Source: Nansenia antarctica (taxonomy: Eukaryota > Chordata > Actinopteri > Argentiniformes > Microstomatidae). From it: DNA of 64,000 nt. This document shows, one piece after another, positions 40,701-51,543 of the stretch. The DNA lies in the NCBI GenBank assembly GCA_963989245.1, contig OZ022339.1:92865142-92929141 (forward strand). Reading direction: 5' to 3'. Position numbers and translations under genes: made by a program. How positions within the stretch are numbered: position 1 is the first letter of the stretch; the number at the start of each line of letters is the position of its first letter. The notes beneath the pieces are model-generated. The model was not told the origin of the DNA and did not search any database. It was given only the letters and a program-made list of their open reading frames with translations.

Positions 40701-42289
40701 GTGTGTGCGTGCTGTGTAGGCTCCAGGGTGGCACCAGGCGTGCAGCGTGGCCAGGGTCTGCTTGGTGCTTATTTGGGAGAAACCCTGGTGCTTTTCAGGG
40801 GCTGTAGAGCTCTCTGTACCTCATGTTGTAGAGACACTGGTCACGGTCACCACACGCTTCAACACGCTGTGGCCACGGCAACATGCATTTGTCCACAGTC
40901 CCCTCTCTGTGCGCTCCGTCTACATAAATAATTTGAATCCACTTTTTTATTCTTATTTATTATATGATACTAATGATGATGATTGTTGTTGATGTTATTG
41001 GTTTCTGCTATAGCTAATACAAATTGTACATACAGAAGAAAATATTTTATAAAAGCACTTTTGATCTTGATTTTAATGAGAAGGAAAAAAAAGAACGGAA
41101 TATTGACAACTTGAAGCTTAGTTTTTGGTTTTTGGAATTTTCGAGAGAAGAGAGAGAGTGATAACAAATGTAAATATTTAAATATTTAGGTAAGATTATT
41201 TAACTGGTGAGGGATAATGACTAAATCATGAATGATTCTGTGGATTTTTGTCCATTCAGCTTGTCAGCCCTCATCACCAGAAAACAACACAACTGATTCT
41301 AAAGTGTTGTCTGTAAATGTATACCATACTTATTAATAATACTGCTGTCTTGCTTTCATAAGTACTGTACTACACAATACCTCTGACAGCATCCAGGCCC
41401 CCCCTCCATGAGAAGAGATTGACCTAACCAGACCACCTAGAGCCAGAGTATGACTATGACATCCACCCCGTCTGAAACCCTCTGACAACTGTTGAGACAT
41501 GTTTTTAATCCATGAACGGTGGCAGAACCCAAATCAGAAGTGCTTGTGTGTGAGACGTAGAGTGAGGTGACACAGCCCAGCCACCCTGTCCCCTTGTGTT
41601 AGACTATCAGGTGAGAGGCTACTGTACTCGTACCCGTTTTTTTTAATGTGCTTGTTGATTGTTATCAATGACAGTGATGATAACAGTAGAAACGGATATA
41701 CCGTCGTGAAAACCATGACAACTTAACACTTAGTAGTACCAAACAAAACATTTGCATTGCGGAGCATTTATGGAAGACGGCAGATGATAACCAGGTAGTT
41801 AGTTTGTAATTATTGTCTTTTGTTAATTGTCATAGATGGTCACGGACATGATCAACAGGACTGACTCCTTTGTCTCACTTCTCATGATACTGTTCAAATT
41901 GTACTCTCACTGTAAGACCCTCTCGATAACAGCAATGCATGAGCCACATTCCACACACAGTTATATTGATTCAGTAATATTTAGGATCTATATAATAATG
42001 GGTGCTGATGATATATACTGTATATGGATTTTTTAATTTTGTAAATTTCTATACAAGTCTGAAGTGAATGATGGCAGTTGGTGCCCTCTCCCATGAAGGC
42101 GCTTGGGGGGAGGCTGGTGCTATGGTGCTATCCCCCCAGATTCACTGTGGAATTGTGGGTAAAATGTATTAGCGATATTGATACCAATATTTTTCTGAGC
42201 TCTTTGAATGTCAAGAGAACTATTCTTCGGTCACGGACATGATCAAAATTGTCAGGCCTCGCCCTGACTGGCACCCCGGACAACCAAGT
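40701..42289. other. No gene seen over 1.6 kb
   Basis: Starts with a GC-balanced stretch (40710-40930) then AT-rich DNA. No homologous coding sequence recognised. Confidence 0.45.
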
Positions 42290-42329
42290 CAAAGGTCAAA
42301 ACCGTTACATAAAAAATGGCACCCCAGGT

Positions 42330-42964
42330 AGGATAGATAGATAGATAGATAAAGATAGATAAATACTTTATTTATCCCCGTGGGGAAATTCATTTTGCCG
42401 CGCCACTCCACTAAAAACCACACATAACAACACAACACAACATAAAGGACAGACAACAACACTGGGCCAGCCATGTACAGTATATAAAAAACAGTGAGAT
42501 CTGATATAAAAGTGGATTAAAAGGATGGCTATAGTTATTTATATTAAAATACTAAAAAAAAGTGATGATGGTGATTAAAATAAATAATAAATACAGATTC
42601 AGGAGCCTTGACCCCGACTGCTACTTTAGTTGCCATTGAACAGTCTTAGTGCAGCCGGGATAAATGATTTTTTATATCGCTCCGTCCGGGAGCGGATCGT
42701 AATGAACCGCCCTCTGCGGCGGCTGCTGGTTTGCCCAGCGAGGACATGATGGAGGGGGTGGTTGGGGTTGTCCCTGATGGACAGCAGCTTACTCCTAGTC
42801 CTTCTCTCCACCACCGTCCCCAGAGAGTCCAGGCTCCTTCCCACCACTGAACCCGCCTTTTTTACGAGCTTGTCCAGCCGTCCGGTATCCCTCTTGGTGA
42901 TGTTTCCCCCCCAGCAGACTGCAGCGTAGAAGAGAATGCTGGCCATGACAGACTGGTAAAACAC
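42330..42964 (-). mobile_element. 5'-truncated Rex1-like LINE
   Basis: The 3' end is a (GATA)n tail plus ACTTTATTTATCCCCGTGGG (42330-42385), typical of fish LINEs. The coding part (42626-42964, 113 codons) gives SILFYAAVCWGGN, RLDKLVKKAGSVVG, LHHVLAGQTSSRRRGRF and SFIPAALRLFN, the C-terminal end of a Rex1/CR1-type ORF2. All RT motifs are lost by truncation. Clade named from general resemblance. Confidence 0.8.
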
Positions 42965-43049
42965 TCAGGACTCAATACCACAAACCTGGCTTAGGAAAAA
43001 TTGTTTAATATTGTAATAATAGCACTGTGAAAGCATAACTAGGAGTAAA

Positions 43050-43178
43050 ATGGCTCAACCAGAGGATCTGTTCAGTCTATTTGATCCATTCACAGAGGAA
43101 AATGCACCTTTACCTGGAGATGACCTTGCAAATAATGCCCTCTCACACTCTTGTGGACATGGACTTAACAGAGTATAG
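43050..43178 (+). other. Short open frame, 42 residues, unrecognised
   Basis: ATG at 43050, context AGTAAAATGG, begins MAQPEDLFSLFDPFTEENAP, acidic and Leu/Phe-rich like the start of a transcription cofactor, and ends at TAG 43176. No flanking exon seen. It may be chance. Confidence 0.2.
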
Positions 43179-43309
43179 GAGCTTTGTGACGGGGCCCCCT
43201 GGAGGCATACAGGAACCACAACAGCCAATACTGGATGGTCTATTTAACCAGTGTGTGTTTGTTCCCCCGGGAGAGTGAAGGAGACGGGGAAAACCTGCTG
43301 AGGTGTTGG

Positions 43310-43470
43310 AGAGAGACTGAGTGAACCAGAGAGCTGTACTTGTTCTTTATTCTTTATTATTTAGAAAAGACTCGCTCAGCACGTCAGTGACGTTGCTGAG
43401 CCGTGCTGTACGCCAATAAAAACATATTTACAGCCGTTCCTCTGTACCTAGGTCAACTGAGTTCATTCAT
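43310..43470 (+). repeat. LTR-like repeat fragment
   Basis: About 150 bases (GACTCGCTCAGCACGTCAGT, CCAATAAAAACATA, CTGTACCTAGGTCAACTGAG) that recur, diverged and in the opposite orientation, at 45068-45300. The AATAAA at 43412 suits an LTR 3' end. Confidence 0.55.
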
Positions 43471-43629
43471 TGAAGAAGTCCAATGCCAGTTGAGCATTAT
43501 TGAACTTATAGTAACATGACATCAATTCTACTTCTGAGTAAAACCTGCCAAGAAAGATTGCTCATTAAAATGTTTGAGATTTCTTCTCAAGACCACATGA
43601 GATTTGTTATTTTCTAAGCCAATGCTTCT

Positions 43630-44404
43630 GACACACTTCTCATAGCCAGACCTATCTCTCCACACTTCGCTTCGCGCTGTACCAGCGCTGGAGAATATAT
43701 ACTTTTTGCGCAAGTGGGCGCGCACAAGACACAAGAGTTTTTGCAGGGTGAGATGTCTGCAGATGAAAGTAAGCAAGTTGAAACGTTAGCAAATATACTT
43801 GCTGAGTGTTCTGACAGAGAAAGGTTGTTATTATTGTGACTAGTGTCTGATTATAGTTCCATGGTGTGAATAGTGTCAAAGAACTAGCTAGCCAGCTCAG
43901 AGGTGATGAGATTAGCTAGTCTGCTGCACACATGCCAGCTAAAGAGCTAACTGGAGGCACTTTATTATTTTACTTAAAGTAGATATACAATCTTTCTTAT
44001 TCTGCTAGAATTGGGCTTCATGGTAATACCATAATGGTATATTTACAGTACATGGACAGTGGATTGAAGCATTGGAACAAACCCTCACTCATTGAAAATG
44101 TCTGTTTTCTATAGATGGATACACTTTATTTTTTAGCAACCCAATATTCAATTCGAATTATGTTATGAATTGATATGGATCAATTTATACCTCTTATTAA
44201 ATTATACATACTCTGGTTGTTATGTTTGCCTTTTGGTTGACAGCAAGAGGGAGAGGGGGGTAGAGAAGGAGAGAGAGCAGGATGGTGTCGGCACACCAGA
44301 GAGAGAGAGCAAGAACCAGGTGAGAAAGTAGACAGGTAGTCAAGACAACATATGCCACAGTCCATGCCACCCCCGCCCCAAGGCAGCAACCAACGGAAAC
44401 ACTG
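43630..44404. mobile_element. Non-autonomous hAT-like element, copy 1
   Basis: Shares about 750 bases with the element at 53015-54181, from CATAGCCAGACCTATCTC to GGAAACACTG. The 5' terminus is missing here. No coding sequence. Confidence 0.75.
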
Positions 44405-44744
44405 AGAGCAGATAGCTGAACTGTTCAGTGTCAAGCCTGGAGAAATGGAGATGGAGGTTATAAAGCTCCAGAATAATGTCCAGCTACATTCACAACATTT
44501 CTGGAGCCTGGTAGACCCAAGCAGCCCTGAAAGTATTTGTTGTATTTGGCTCTACATGCCTTTGAGAATCAGATTTTGTCTGATATGAATGTAATGAAAT
44601 CTACTACTAGGCCTACTACTTCTGAACAAGACTGACAGATGAGCATCTAAATGACTCTATAAGAGTGAACCTAAGTGGATGCACTCCAGCATACACCACT
44701 CTTGTATACTCCATGCAGTGACATCCATCTCAAGTGTAGGAATG
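44405..44744. other. No gene seen
   Basis: Unique sequence between the hAT copy and the minisatellite. Confidence 0.4.
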
Positions 44745-45067
44745 CTACCGTAGCTGGCTAGCACCTGGTGGTAACATTAGCTACAGTAGCTAGCTAGCAC
44801 CTGGTGGTAACGTTAGCTACCTTAGTTAGCTAGCACCTGGTGGTAACATTAGCTACCGTAGCTGGCTAGCACCTGGTGGTAACATTAGCTACCTTAGTTA
44901 GCTAGCACCTGGTGGTAACGTTAGCTACCGTAGCTAGCTAGCACCTGGTGGTAACGTTAGCTACCGTAGCTAGCTAGCACCTGGTGGTAACGTTAGCTAC
45001 CGTAGCTGGCTAGCACCTGGTGGTAACGTTAGCTACCGTAGCTAGCTAGCACCTGGTGGTAACGTTA
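44745..45067. repeat. 36-bp minisatellite, about nine copies
   Basis: Unit TAGCTAGCACCTGGTGGTAA followed by CGTTAGCTACCGTAGC, period 36, with ACATT/ACGTT and CTAGC/TGGC variants. Confidence 0.95.
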
Positions 45068-45630
45068 GTGTAAGAGTCTCTAGGCACAGAGGGAGGTCGA
45101 CACAAAGGAACAGCTGTACAAACGTGTTTGTTAACGTACAGCACGGCTCAGCACCGTCACTGACGGGCTAACACACACACTGCACCGTCACTGACGGGCT
45201 AACACACACACACTGCACCGTCACTGACGGGCTAACACACACTGCACCGTCACTGACGGGCTGAGCGAGACGTTCAAAATAATCAAGAATAAATACTAAG
45301 TGTAGCGCGCGGCCGTCACTGCCGCTCAAACTTTCCATACAGTTTGTGTGTGTTTGTGTTGTGGTCGCTCGTATCTGTGGACTGTTTAGCTCTAGCCACC
45401 CGCACAGTTGTTGTCAGCTCCAGTGAGAAGCGAGAAAAAGGCTTTTGAATGCCGTGTGTACGTCTTATATAGGCGGAGGGTCCCGTCCCTCGTGACACAA
45501 GCGTCGCCTTGGCCAGCCAATGGGCTGGCGCAGTGTAATTCAGTTTCTGATGAGGTCACGCAGGGGGCGTTCCCATAGTGAGATACCAAACGAATACTCT
45601 GAAAGAGAACTGAAGGCACTACAACTAGAA
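45068..45630 (-). mobile_element. Probable LTR with promoter, minus strand
   Basis: On the minus strand a CCCATTGGCTGG (CCAAT-type box, about 45515-45526) is followed by CCTATATAAGACG (TATA, about 45464-45476). Downstream are a region with GTCAGTGACGGTGCAGTGTG repeats and an end ..GACTCTTACA at 45068. The 3' half is related to 43310-43470. No coding sequence; the element start and target duplication were not found. Confidence 0.5.
45145..45262. repeat. Tandem repeat of CACCGTCACTGACGGGCTAA
   Basis: Four copies, period 32-36, separated by short CA tracts, inside the LTR-like element. Each copy holds the inverted motif CCGTCACTGACGG. Confidence 0.9.
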
Positions 45631-46086
45631 ATCAGACAGTAACTCATTTTTTTCTACAATGCTGAATGCTGCTGTTTAAATTGTTTTAACTTGAAACCAG
45701 TTGGTCACTGAGTAGTGAGTAACAGTGAGTACTGTTTTTGTTGCTTGAATAAAGGCTGGCAGTCTTTAATAGCCAAATGTTTTGGACTATACTGGGGAAG
45801 TATTTGTTATTATTCAGGAGTAAAACAATAAATACAAATATCGGATTGATATCGGTATCGCAGATACCTGAAGCCCAGGTATCGGTAGTGAAAAAATGGG
45901 ATCGGGACATCCCTACCTAATTTCAAAATGTAAATGTATCATGAGACTTGTTAACCAAGGGCAGTGTGGTGAGTGGGAATGTAACGATGGACATATATGT
46001 GCTGAGAGAACATTCCACAACAAACAGTATCAAAACTAAACTTCAAAATGGGAATTTCTTAACAAGGTTCCCATACGTAGGGACGT
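45631..46086. other. No gene; end of a hAT-like repeat
   Basis: Ends near 45916 with ATCGGGACATCCCTA, the usual terminus of a fish hAT family, preceded by GATATCGGTATCG words. The partner terminus was not found. Confidence 0.4.
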
Positions 46087-46452
46087 CTACAGCTCCATGA
46101 GGGCTTTTATTTCATTAATGCGTGACGCCTTCTTGTCGGTGGGGTTCTTGGAGCCGAAAGCCTTGTCCACCAGATCCTGCTTCTGCCTCTGAATCTTCAC
46201 CATGTTCGCCTCCACAGAGTCCTTCACGATGAACTTGGTGATGAAGACGTCTCTCTTCTGGCCCAGGCGGTGACAGCGATCCACACACTGGTCCTCTGCT
46301 GCAGGGTTCCATGCTGGATCCATGAGGAAAACACGGGAGGCGGCTGTCAGGTTGAGTCCCACCCCGCCAGCTTTGAGTGACAGCAGCATGATCGTGGGGC
46401 CGTCAGGAGCGGGGCTCTGGAACTCCTGGATGACCTGGGTCCGCCTCTTCTT
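46087..46452 (-). pseudogene. hltf: Intronless C-terminus of HLTF (SNF2 helicase)
   Basis: About 120 codons on the minus strand, open to the stop at 46087: RTQVIQEFQSPAPDGPTIML, then LSLKAGGVGLNLTAASRVF (SNF2 motif V), DQCVDRCHRLGQKRDV (motif VI with the Arg finger) and IKFIVKDSVEANM, ending INEIKALMEL. This is the C-terminal helicase lobe and tail of HLTF, a nuclear SWI/SNF-type translocase and ubiquitin ligase in DNA-damage tolerance. HLTF has several introns here in other vertebrates; none is present, so this looks like a partial retrocopy. The 5' side ends at an A-rich run (minus strand) at 46450-46463 with no splice acceptor. Confidence 0.8.
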
Positions 46453-46624
46453 TTTTTTTTTCCCCAAAGATTCAAACATTTTTACAATATAATTGAACAC
46501 ATTTTTTCTTGTTTCCCCGCCCCCTTGTATCCACCCCCCCACCCACCATTGTGCGGCAACGCCCAACGACAACACAACACACAGATAATAATAATAATAA
46601 GACAAAACACACATACCTACATAC

Positions 46625-47842
46625 CAGGGTTTCCGTTAGAAAAATTTGCCGTCGGACATCGTGTCCGGGAAGAATTCGATTTACCGGACAAACGTGATAT
46701 ATTCCGGTCATCATATTAAAATATAATAAAAAAAAAAAAAATCAAAATCATATTTCTTTTTCTTCCAAATCTAATATAGCTGTTTGTCGCGGTGATTACT
46801 GTTGTGTAGCGGCCTATATATGCCATTTAATGTATATTTCTCATCCGATACGATTAGATGCGAGCTATATAATATATAATAATATAACATGATTTGACGC
46901 ATGCGCGCTATGCCATGCGTCAAATCCAGCGCTGAACGGGCGCCTCACTGGGAACTGAACAGACAGCATCGATCAATGAACGGACTCCACATTACGTTAA
47001 CTGAAGTTTGTTAAATTGTTTGGGATTAATGTGAGTTTTCTATTTTCTCTTTCCAGTTTTACCCTTTTTTTTAAATCAATAAATCAACGTCATTTCTATA
47101 AGTCTCGCTGGTTGGGAAGGCATTTCGTTTAGCTCGGGAGTATGACAATGGGAAGAACATAACTGTATAACTGAATGACAACAAATGTATGAGTAATGAG
47201 TAAAACAATGTCACTTTTATAGTATGTTGTTTAACTTGCCGTTCGGTCGCCATGGCTCTGGTGTGTGTAGCAGCTTCAGCTAGCTGGCTAGAAACTTCTA
47301 GGGGTGCGTTCGTAAACACGCTCTGAGAGCGCCGGAGCGCACGCTGGCTTCGATGTCACAGAGCGACCGAGTCGTTCGATTGGACGAGAGGCGTTCCGCG
47401 AGTGCTGATCGGATTTCCAGAGCGTGTTTACGAACGCACCCATAGATGGGAAATCAAGAAACCGTATTACTATGGTGGACGGGTTGGCAGGGTTGCCAGA
47501 TAGGCATGGGTTACCGCCGAATGGGCTACCGTGTTTAAGCGGTAATAGACTGGTTAAACTGTAATCAATCCCATGTGGCACCTGTGCGCTGTTTCGCATA
47601 GGCCGGCCTACACATTAGGAGTCATCATCATGCCGGTGTCAAATCATATCATAATAAAAGAAATACATAGCCTATATATTCGTCTTTTTAAAAATAGAAT
47701 GAATCAGAATGTGAACTTTAGCGAATTGTATTCAAAGGGAATTATTTTCACCGGACAATATGTCCGACGACTTTTCAATTTGTCGGACTTCAACAACATT
47801 TACCGGACAAAGACCGGTAATTGCCGGTTAACGGAAACCCAG
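46625..47842. mobile_element. Non-autonomous hAT, 1218 bp, with 8-bp target duplication
   Basis: Ends CAGGGTTTCCGTTAG and TAACGGAAACCCAG, with internal GTCGGACA/TGTCCGG words near both. Perfect duplication CTACATAC at 46617-46624 and 47843-47850. No transposase. Contains the nested MITE at 47302-47441. Confidence 0.9.
47302..47441. mobile_element. 140-bp MITE nested in the hAT
   Basis: Perfect 24-bp terminal inverted repeats: GGGTGCGTTCGTAAACACGC (then TCTG) and its complement at 47418-47441. GC-rich between. Superfamily not assigned; no clear target duplication. Confidence 0.85.
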
Positions 47843-47944
47843 CTACATACACACACACACACACACACAATAATACATTCATTAGGGATGCGCTATGATA
47901 TTAACAGCAATTCACATCACCGTGCATCCCTACAAGAAACACTG

Positions 47945-48347
47945 TCCATCAAACAATAGTACCTGAAGCTGCCCTTCTTGCCATAACATCTATATGTGGT
48001 TGCCATATTTCTACAAAGTCCTGACTCTTATGTCTTATATTATTGTATATTTTATCTAATGGAATGAAGCTAGAGATTTCATTTAACCAATGTGATATTG
48101 TAGGAGAGTAATCGGATTTCCAATGGATTGCAATACACTTCTTTGCAGCAATCAAAGCAAGATCAATATATTTTTTTTGAAATTCATTCCAAGGATCCAT
48201 ATTGATTGGGCCTAAAAGACACAAGCGAGATGATTTTGCAATGTGAATATTTAAACATAATGCTATCGTGTCAATCACAAAGTTCCAAAATGTTAACAAC
48301 AAATTACATGACCAAAACATCCCAGTGAGCAATAGACGTCGTTTCAA
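47945..48347 (-). pseudogene. L1-type LINE 3' end
   Basis: Minus-strand frame with LCLLGPINMDPWNEFQKKYI, LALIAAKKCIAIHWKSD and WLNEISSFIPLDKI then FVEIWQPHID, the last part of fish L1 ORF2. 5' truncated near 48320. Confidence 0.8.
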
Positions 48348-48904
48348 CCTCGCGTCTACGGTTGGCCATCATATAATCCTGCTATATTACGGCTATATTT
48401 TCTACTTATCTTAAATGCATTAAAACCGTTATTAAACCCCTCTAAACTGTCAGAATACGTCGCAGACGTCATGTAGTATGAGATTCATATAGTCTAGCAT
48501 AGTATCCTAGCAGAAGTGGTGGTTTAAATTGCGTCTATACGTCGCTGTCCTTTAACCCAGATAAATGCGGTCTGTGTCTAAACATATTTTCTACTTATCT
48601 TAAATGCATTAAAACCGTTATTAAACCCCTCTAAACTGTCAGAATACGTCCCAGACGAGTTGATACATCCACACACAGGTAGGTATCCTCATTTCCTATT
48701 GTTATTGTTTAATTTTTCAATTCCTTTCTTTTTCAAAATTCGGTTCCAGGTGAGGTGATAGATAAATGTTCTACTTTTCCTCTATTAGGTCTGTGATACA
48801 GGTAAGCATTCCGGTTCCAGGTAAGTAGTAGGTAAGTATTCTACAATCCTCTTTATTTCATATCCGATATACAGGAAAATATTAACTGTAACTTCTCACT
48901 CTTA
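48348..48904. repeat. 70-bp direct repeat and unique DNA
   Basis: TTCTACTTATCTTAAATGCA to CTGTCAGAATACGTC occurs at 48398-48468 and at 48584-48653, differing by about one base. No gene. Confidence 0.75.
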
Positions 48905-49291
48905 TAAACTAAAATTTCCTCTTCCTAAAATTTCCTCTGGTTTTCAGGAAAAAACTACTGGTGACCAACACCATCCACAACTGAGGGTCTCCGGTGGGTA
49001 CCAACATGAGGTAGAGGTCACAAAATTCGGATCCATAGAGGGAAGATGGGGGCCGGGGGGCCTTGATATTTTTAATGAGGAAGATCCCGCCAATAATAAA
49101 AGTGCTAAAAATAAGTGCTGGTAACAACTCAAGTATTGAGGGGGGTCTCAATCCATAACGCCTCCACCTCATAAATGATCCTAAAACATCACACATACAC
49201 ATACAATATAACATATAAATAAATAAATAAGGGCGTTCTCCCTCTTTCAGTCTCCCTCCCGTTCAAGTTCCCCACTTCTCCTCTCATCATT
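48905..49291 (-). mobile_element. 3' region of the Penelope-like element
   Basis: Follows the GIY-YIG stop on the minus strand. A 100-residue open frame here contains a hydrophobic stretch (LLPALIFSTFIIGGIFLI) but I cannot tell whether it is translated. Confidence 0.4.
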
Positions 49292-50029
49292 TTAATGATC
49301 CAATTCGTTCAGCCCCCCAGGATCGACAGTACCTAATTTTCTAATCCACTGTCTCTCTCTGGCGAGCCTTTGTGCTCTGGACCACCTCGTACCCGACTCC
49401 AATCCCGCTATGAGCAAGTTGGTGCTCCCATGTCTCCTAAAGTGTGTGTACAGTACAGTCTGTTTATCCGTTTTCTCAATTGTATACAGGTGTTGTTTGA
49501 GTCTCTGTAAGAGGCTATTCTTAAGCTGTCCAATATACAGTCTCCCACATGTTCCACACTGGATACTGTAAACCAGATTAGAAGACTCAGGCCCCACGGT
49601 CTGCCACACCGGTGAGCCCAGGTCAGTATACTGATTTTTGAGAAACTTCAACTGTTTGAAATGTGATTTATATTTATCTTTTACACTCCGACTTAAGGAG
49701 GCATGTACAAGGAGATCCTTCAGATTTTTATTTCTTCTATATGCTGCTAAAACTTTCAAATTGTTCAAGTGTTCCATAACCTCCTGCACCCTTAAAAAAC
49801 TGTTTTTGATGTTGCTGTTTAGTCTACGAGAGGCGGGGGAGAAGGTGGAGACGAAAGGGACCAGATGTTGTGGGCCATCCTTCCTCTCCGGTCTAAATTC
49901 CTGCCTAGGACTCCCTCTTGCCTCAGTCCTGATGTTCCGGAGAAAAGTTCTCCCATAACCCCTGGATCTGAGGACCTTGAAGAGGGTCCTCGTGGCTGAC
50001 TTGAAGACGCGTCCTCCTCTGCTGTGCAA
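49292..50029 (-). pseudogene. Penelope-like element: GIY-YIG endonuclease domain
   Basis: 245 open residues. The linker HLNNLKVLAAYRRNKNLKDL-LVHASL is typical of Penelope elements, with the RxxKNLxDxLV motif. The nuclease core is NLVYSIQCGTCGRLYIGQ (YSI and YIG), LLQRLKQHLY and a later HFRRHGSTNL, ending GLNELDH. GIY-YIG nicks the target for telomerase-like reverse transcription. The join to the RT part (50030-50112) is broken by a frameshift. Two-residue departures from the GIY consensus (YSI) are normal in this group. Confidence 0.88.
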
Positions 50030-50112
50030 ATTCGCTTAAATCTGATAAGCTGCGATTTCACTATTCCCCTAAAGGTATGTTTGGGGTGATACCCATGTGC
50101 TGTTGCACAAGT

Positions 50113-51033
50113 CTAGCTATCTGTGGGTTTAAAATATACTCTTGTGCCCAGACTATAACCCCCCTCTCCTCTCTTAATAAACACCTCTGTGTCCAAAAAC
50201 TCGATTTTCTCAGGTTGAAGATTGCATTTTACAGTGATTGCCTGATGATGCGTGTTCAGTACATTGATAAAAACCTGGAAGTCCACCCTTGTGTGGCTCC
50301 AGATGCCAAAAATATTGTCCAAATAACGGACATACAGTGCTGGGAGTTTCGGGCATTTGGGGAAGACAGTCCGCTCCCAATCAGCCATATAAATGTTGGC
50401 ATATGCAGGAGCGAACTTCTTCCCCATGGCCGTCCCATGTACCTGAAGGAAACATCTGGAATCAAAGATAAAATAGTTTCTAGTTAACCCTAACTCAAAA
50501 AGATGGAGAAGAGCCTCATCTGGTCTAAAAGGGTCTGGATGGTCGTTAAATAGGTCCCGCACCGCTTTGAGCCCCAATGGGGTCTCTATATTTGTATACA
50601 GGGAGTCAATATCGACCGAGAAAAGCATCGAACCAAAAGGAACCTGGATGTTTTTTAGTTTTTCCACAAAATCATATGTATCTTTAATGAAACTTTCATG
50701 AATTTGGGATAATGGATTTAAATAAAAATCTATGAATTCTGCTATTCGATAGGACTCGCTCCCACAATCGGACACGATCGGCCTTCCTGGGGGGACCTGA
50801 TGTGGCACTGTCCAGGTCTCTGGATCCTTGTGGATCTTTGGCAAGAGATACAGTTGCCGTGGACGTGGCGGATCCTCCCCATACAGGTAAGTCATTTGTT
50901 TGGCCGATATAACTTTCTTTTCATACAGGTGAGACACCGTCGCTCTAATCTGTTTCTGGGTCTCCAGTTGCAGAGAGCTAGTTAAAGGTAAGTAGTGTGT
51001 TCTATTTTCCAATTGTCTGTTAGCCTCTGTCAA
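50113..51033 (-). pseudogene. Penelope-like element: reverse transcriptase palm
   Basis: 307 residues: LYLLPKIHKDPETWTVP, GRPIVSDCGSESYRIAEFID, FSVDIDSLYTNI (first catalytic Asp), GTAMGKKFAPAYANIYMADW and the catalytic box RYLDNIFGIW, then IEFLDTEVFI. In active Penelope elements the box reads [IL]DD[IL]F; here the second Asp is Asn, so this copy is catalytically dead. A frameshift in an A run separates it from the upstream part at 51030. Confidence 0.9.
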
Positions 51034-51539
51034 ATGTTGATTTTTTTATCCATTATTACAATTTTAGAGCCCTTATCGGCAGGCTTAATAATTATATCCT
51101 GGTTCTTTTTTAATTTGTTTAATGCTTTTCTTTCCCCTTGTGACAGGTTACTTTCTTTTTCACAGGCCCAACGGATTCCCTCCAGGTCCCGTACATCTTC
51201 CCTGATCAATCCCTTAATAGGGTCCAAGATGGAATTCCAATCAGGTTCCCAATGAGAGGGGTTGATGAACGGTTCCCTGATGAAATCCGTGGTAAACCGG
51301 AAATGATCTAAACGTTTCAAACGCCTGTGATACTTTGCTAAATCTCTTTGTAAATCTTCTCTGTCTGTTACAGATGGCGTAGGAATAAAGAAGAGGCCCC
51401 TCTCCAGCAGCATTTCTTCTTTTGTGGATAGTTCAAAGGTAAGTGAAAGATTTAAAATATTAGAAAAATTTAAAATATTAGAATGGGGCTTGGTAAGTGT
51501 CCCAGGTCCCCCTCTTTTCAGTTTAACTGTAGCATCCAT
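51030..51539 (-). pseudogene. Penelope-like element: RT N-terminal region
   Basis: About 165 residues: LTFELSTKEEMLLERGLFFI-PTP, RDLAKYHRRLKRLDHF, EREGIRW-like, ALNKLKKNQDIIIKPADKGS and VIMDK. These are the conserved N-terminal motifs of Penelope polyproteins (LxxGLxFxPTP; D/N-x-x-I-x-x-ADKG-S-x-V-[IV]-M-D). Confidence 0.88.
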
Positions 51540-51543
51540 GCCT

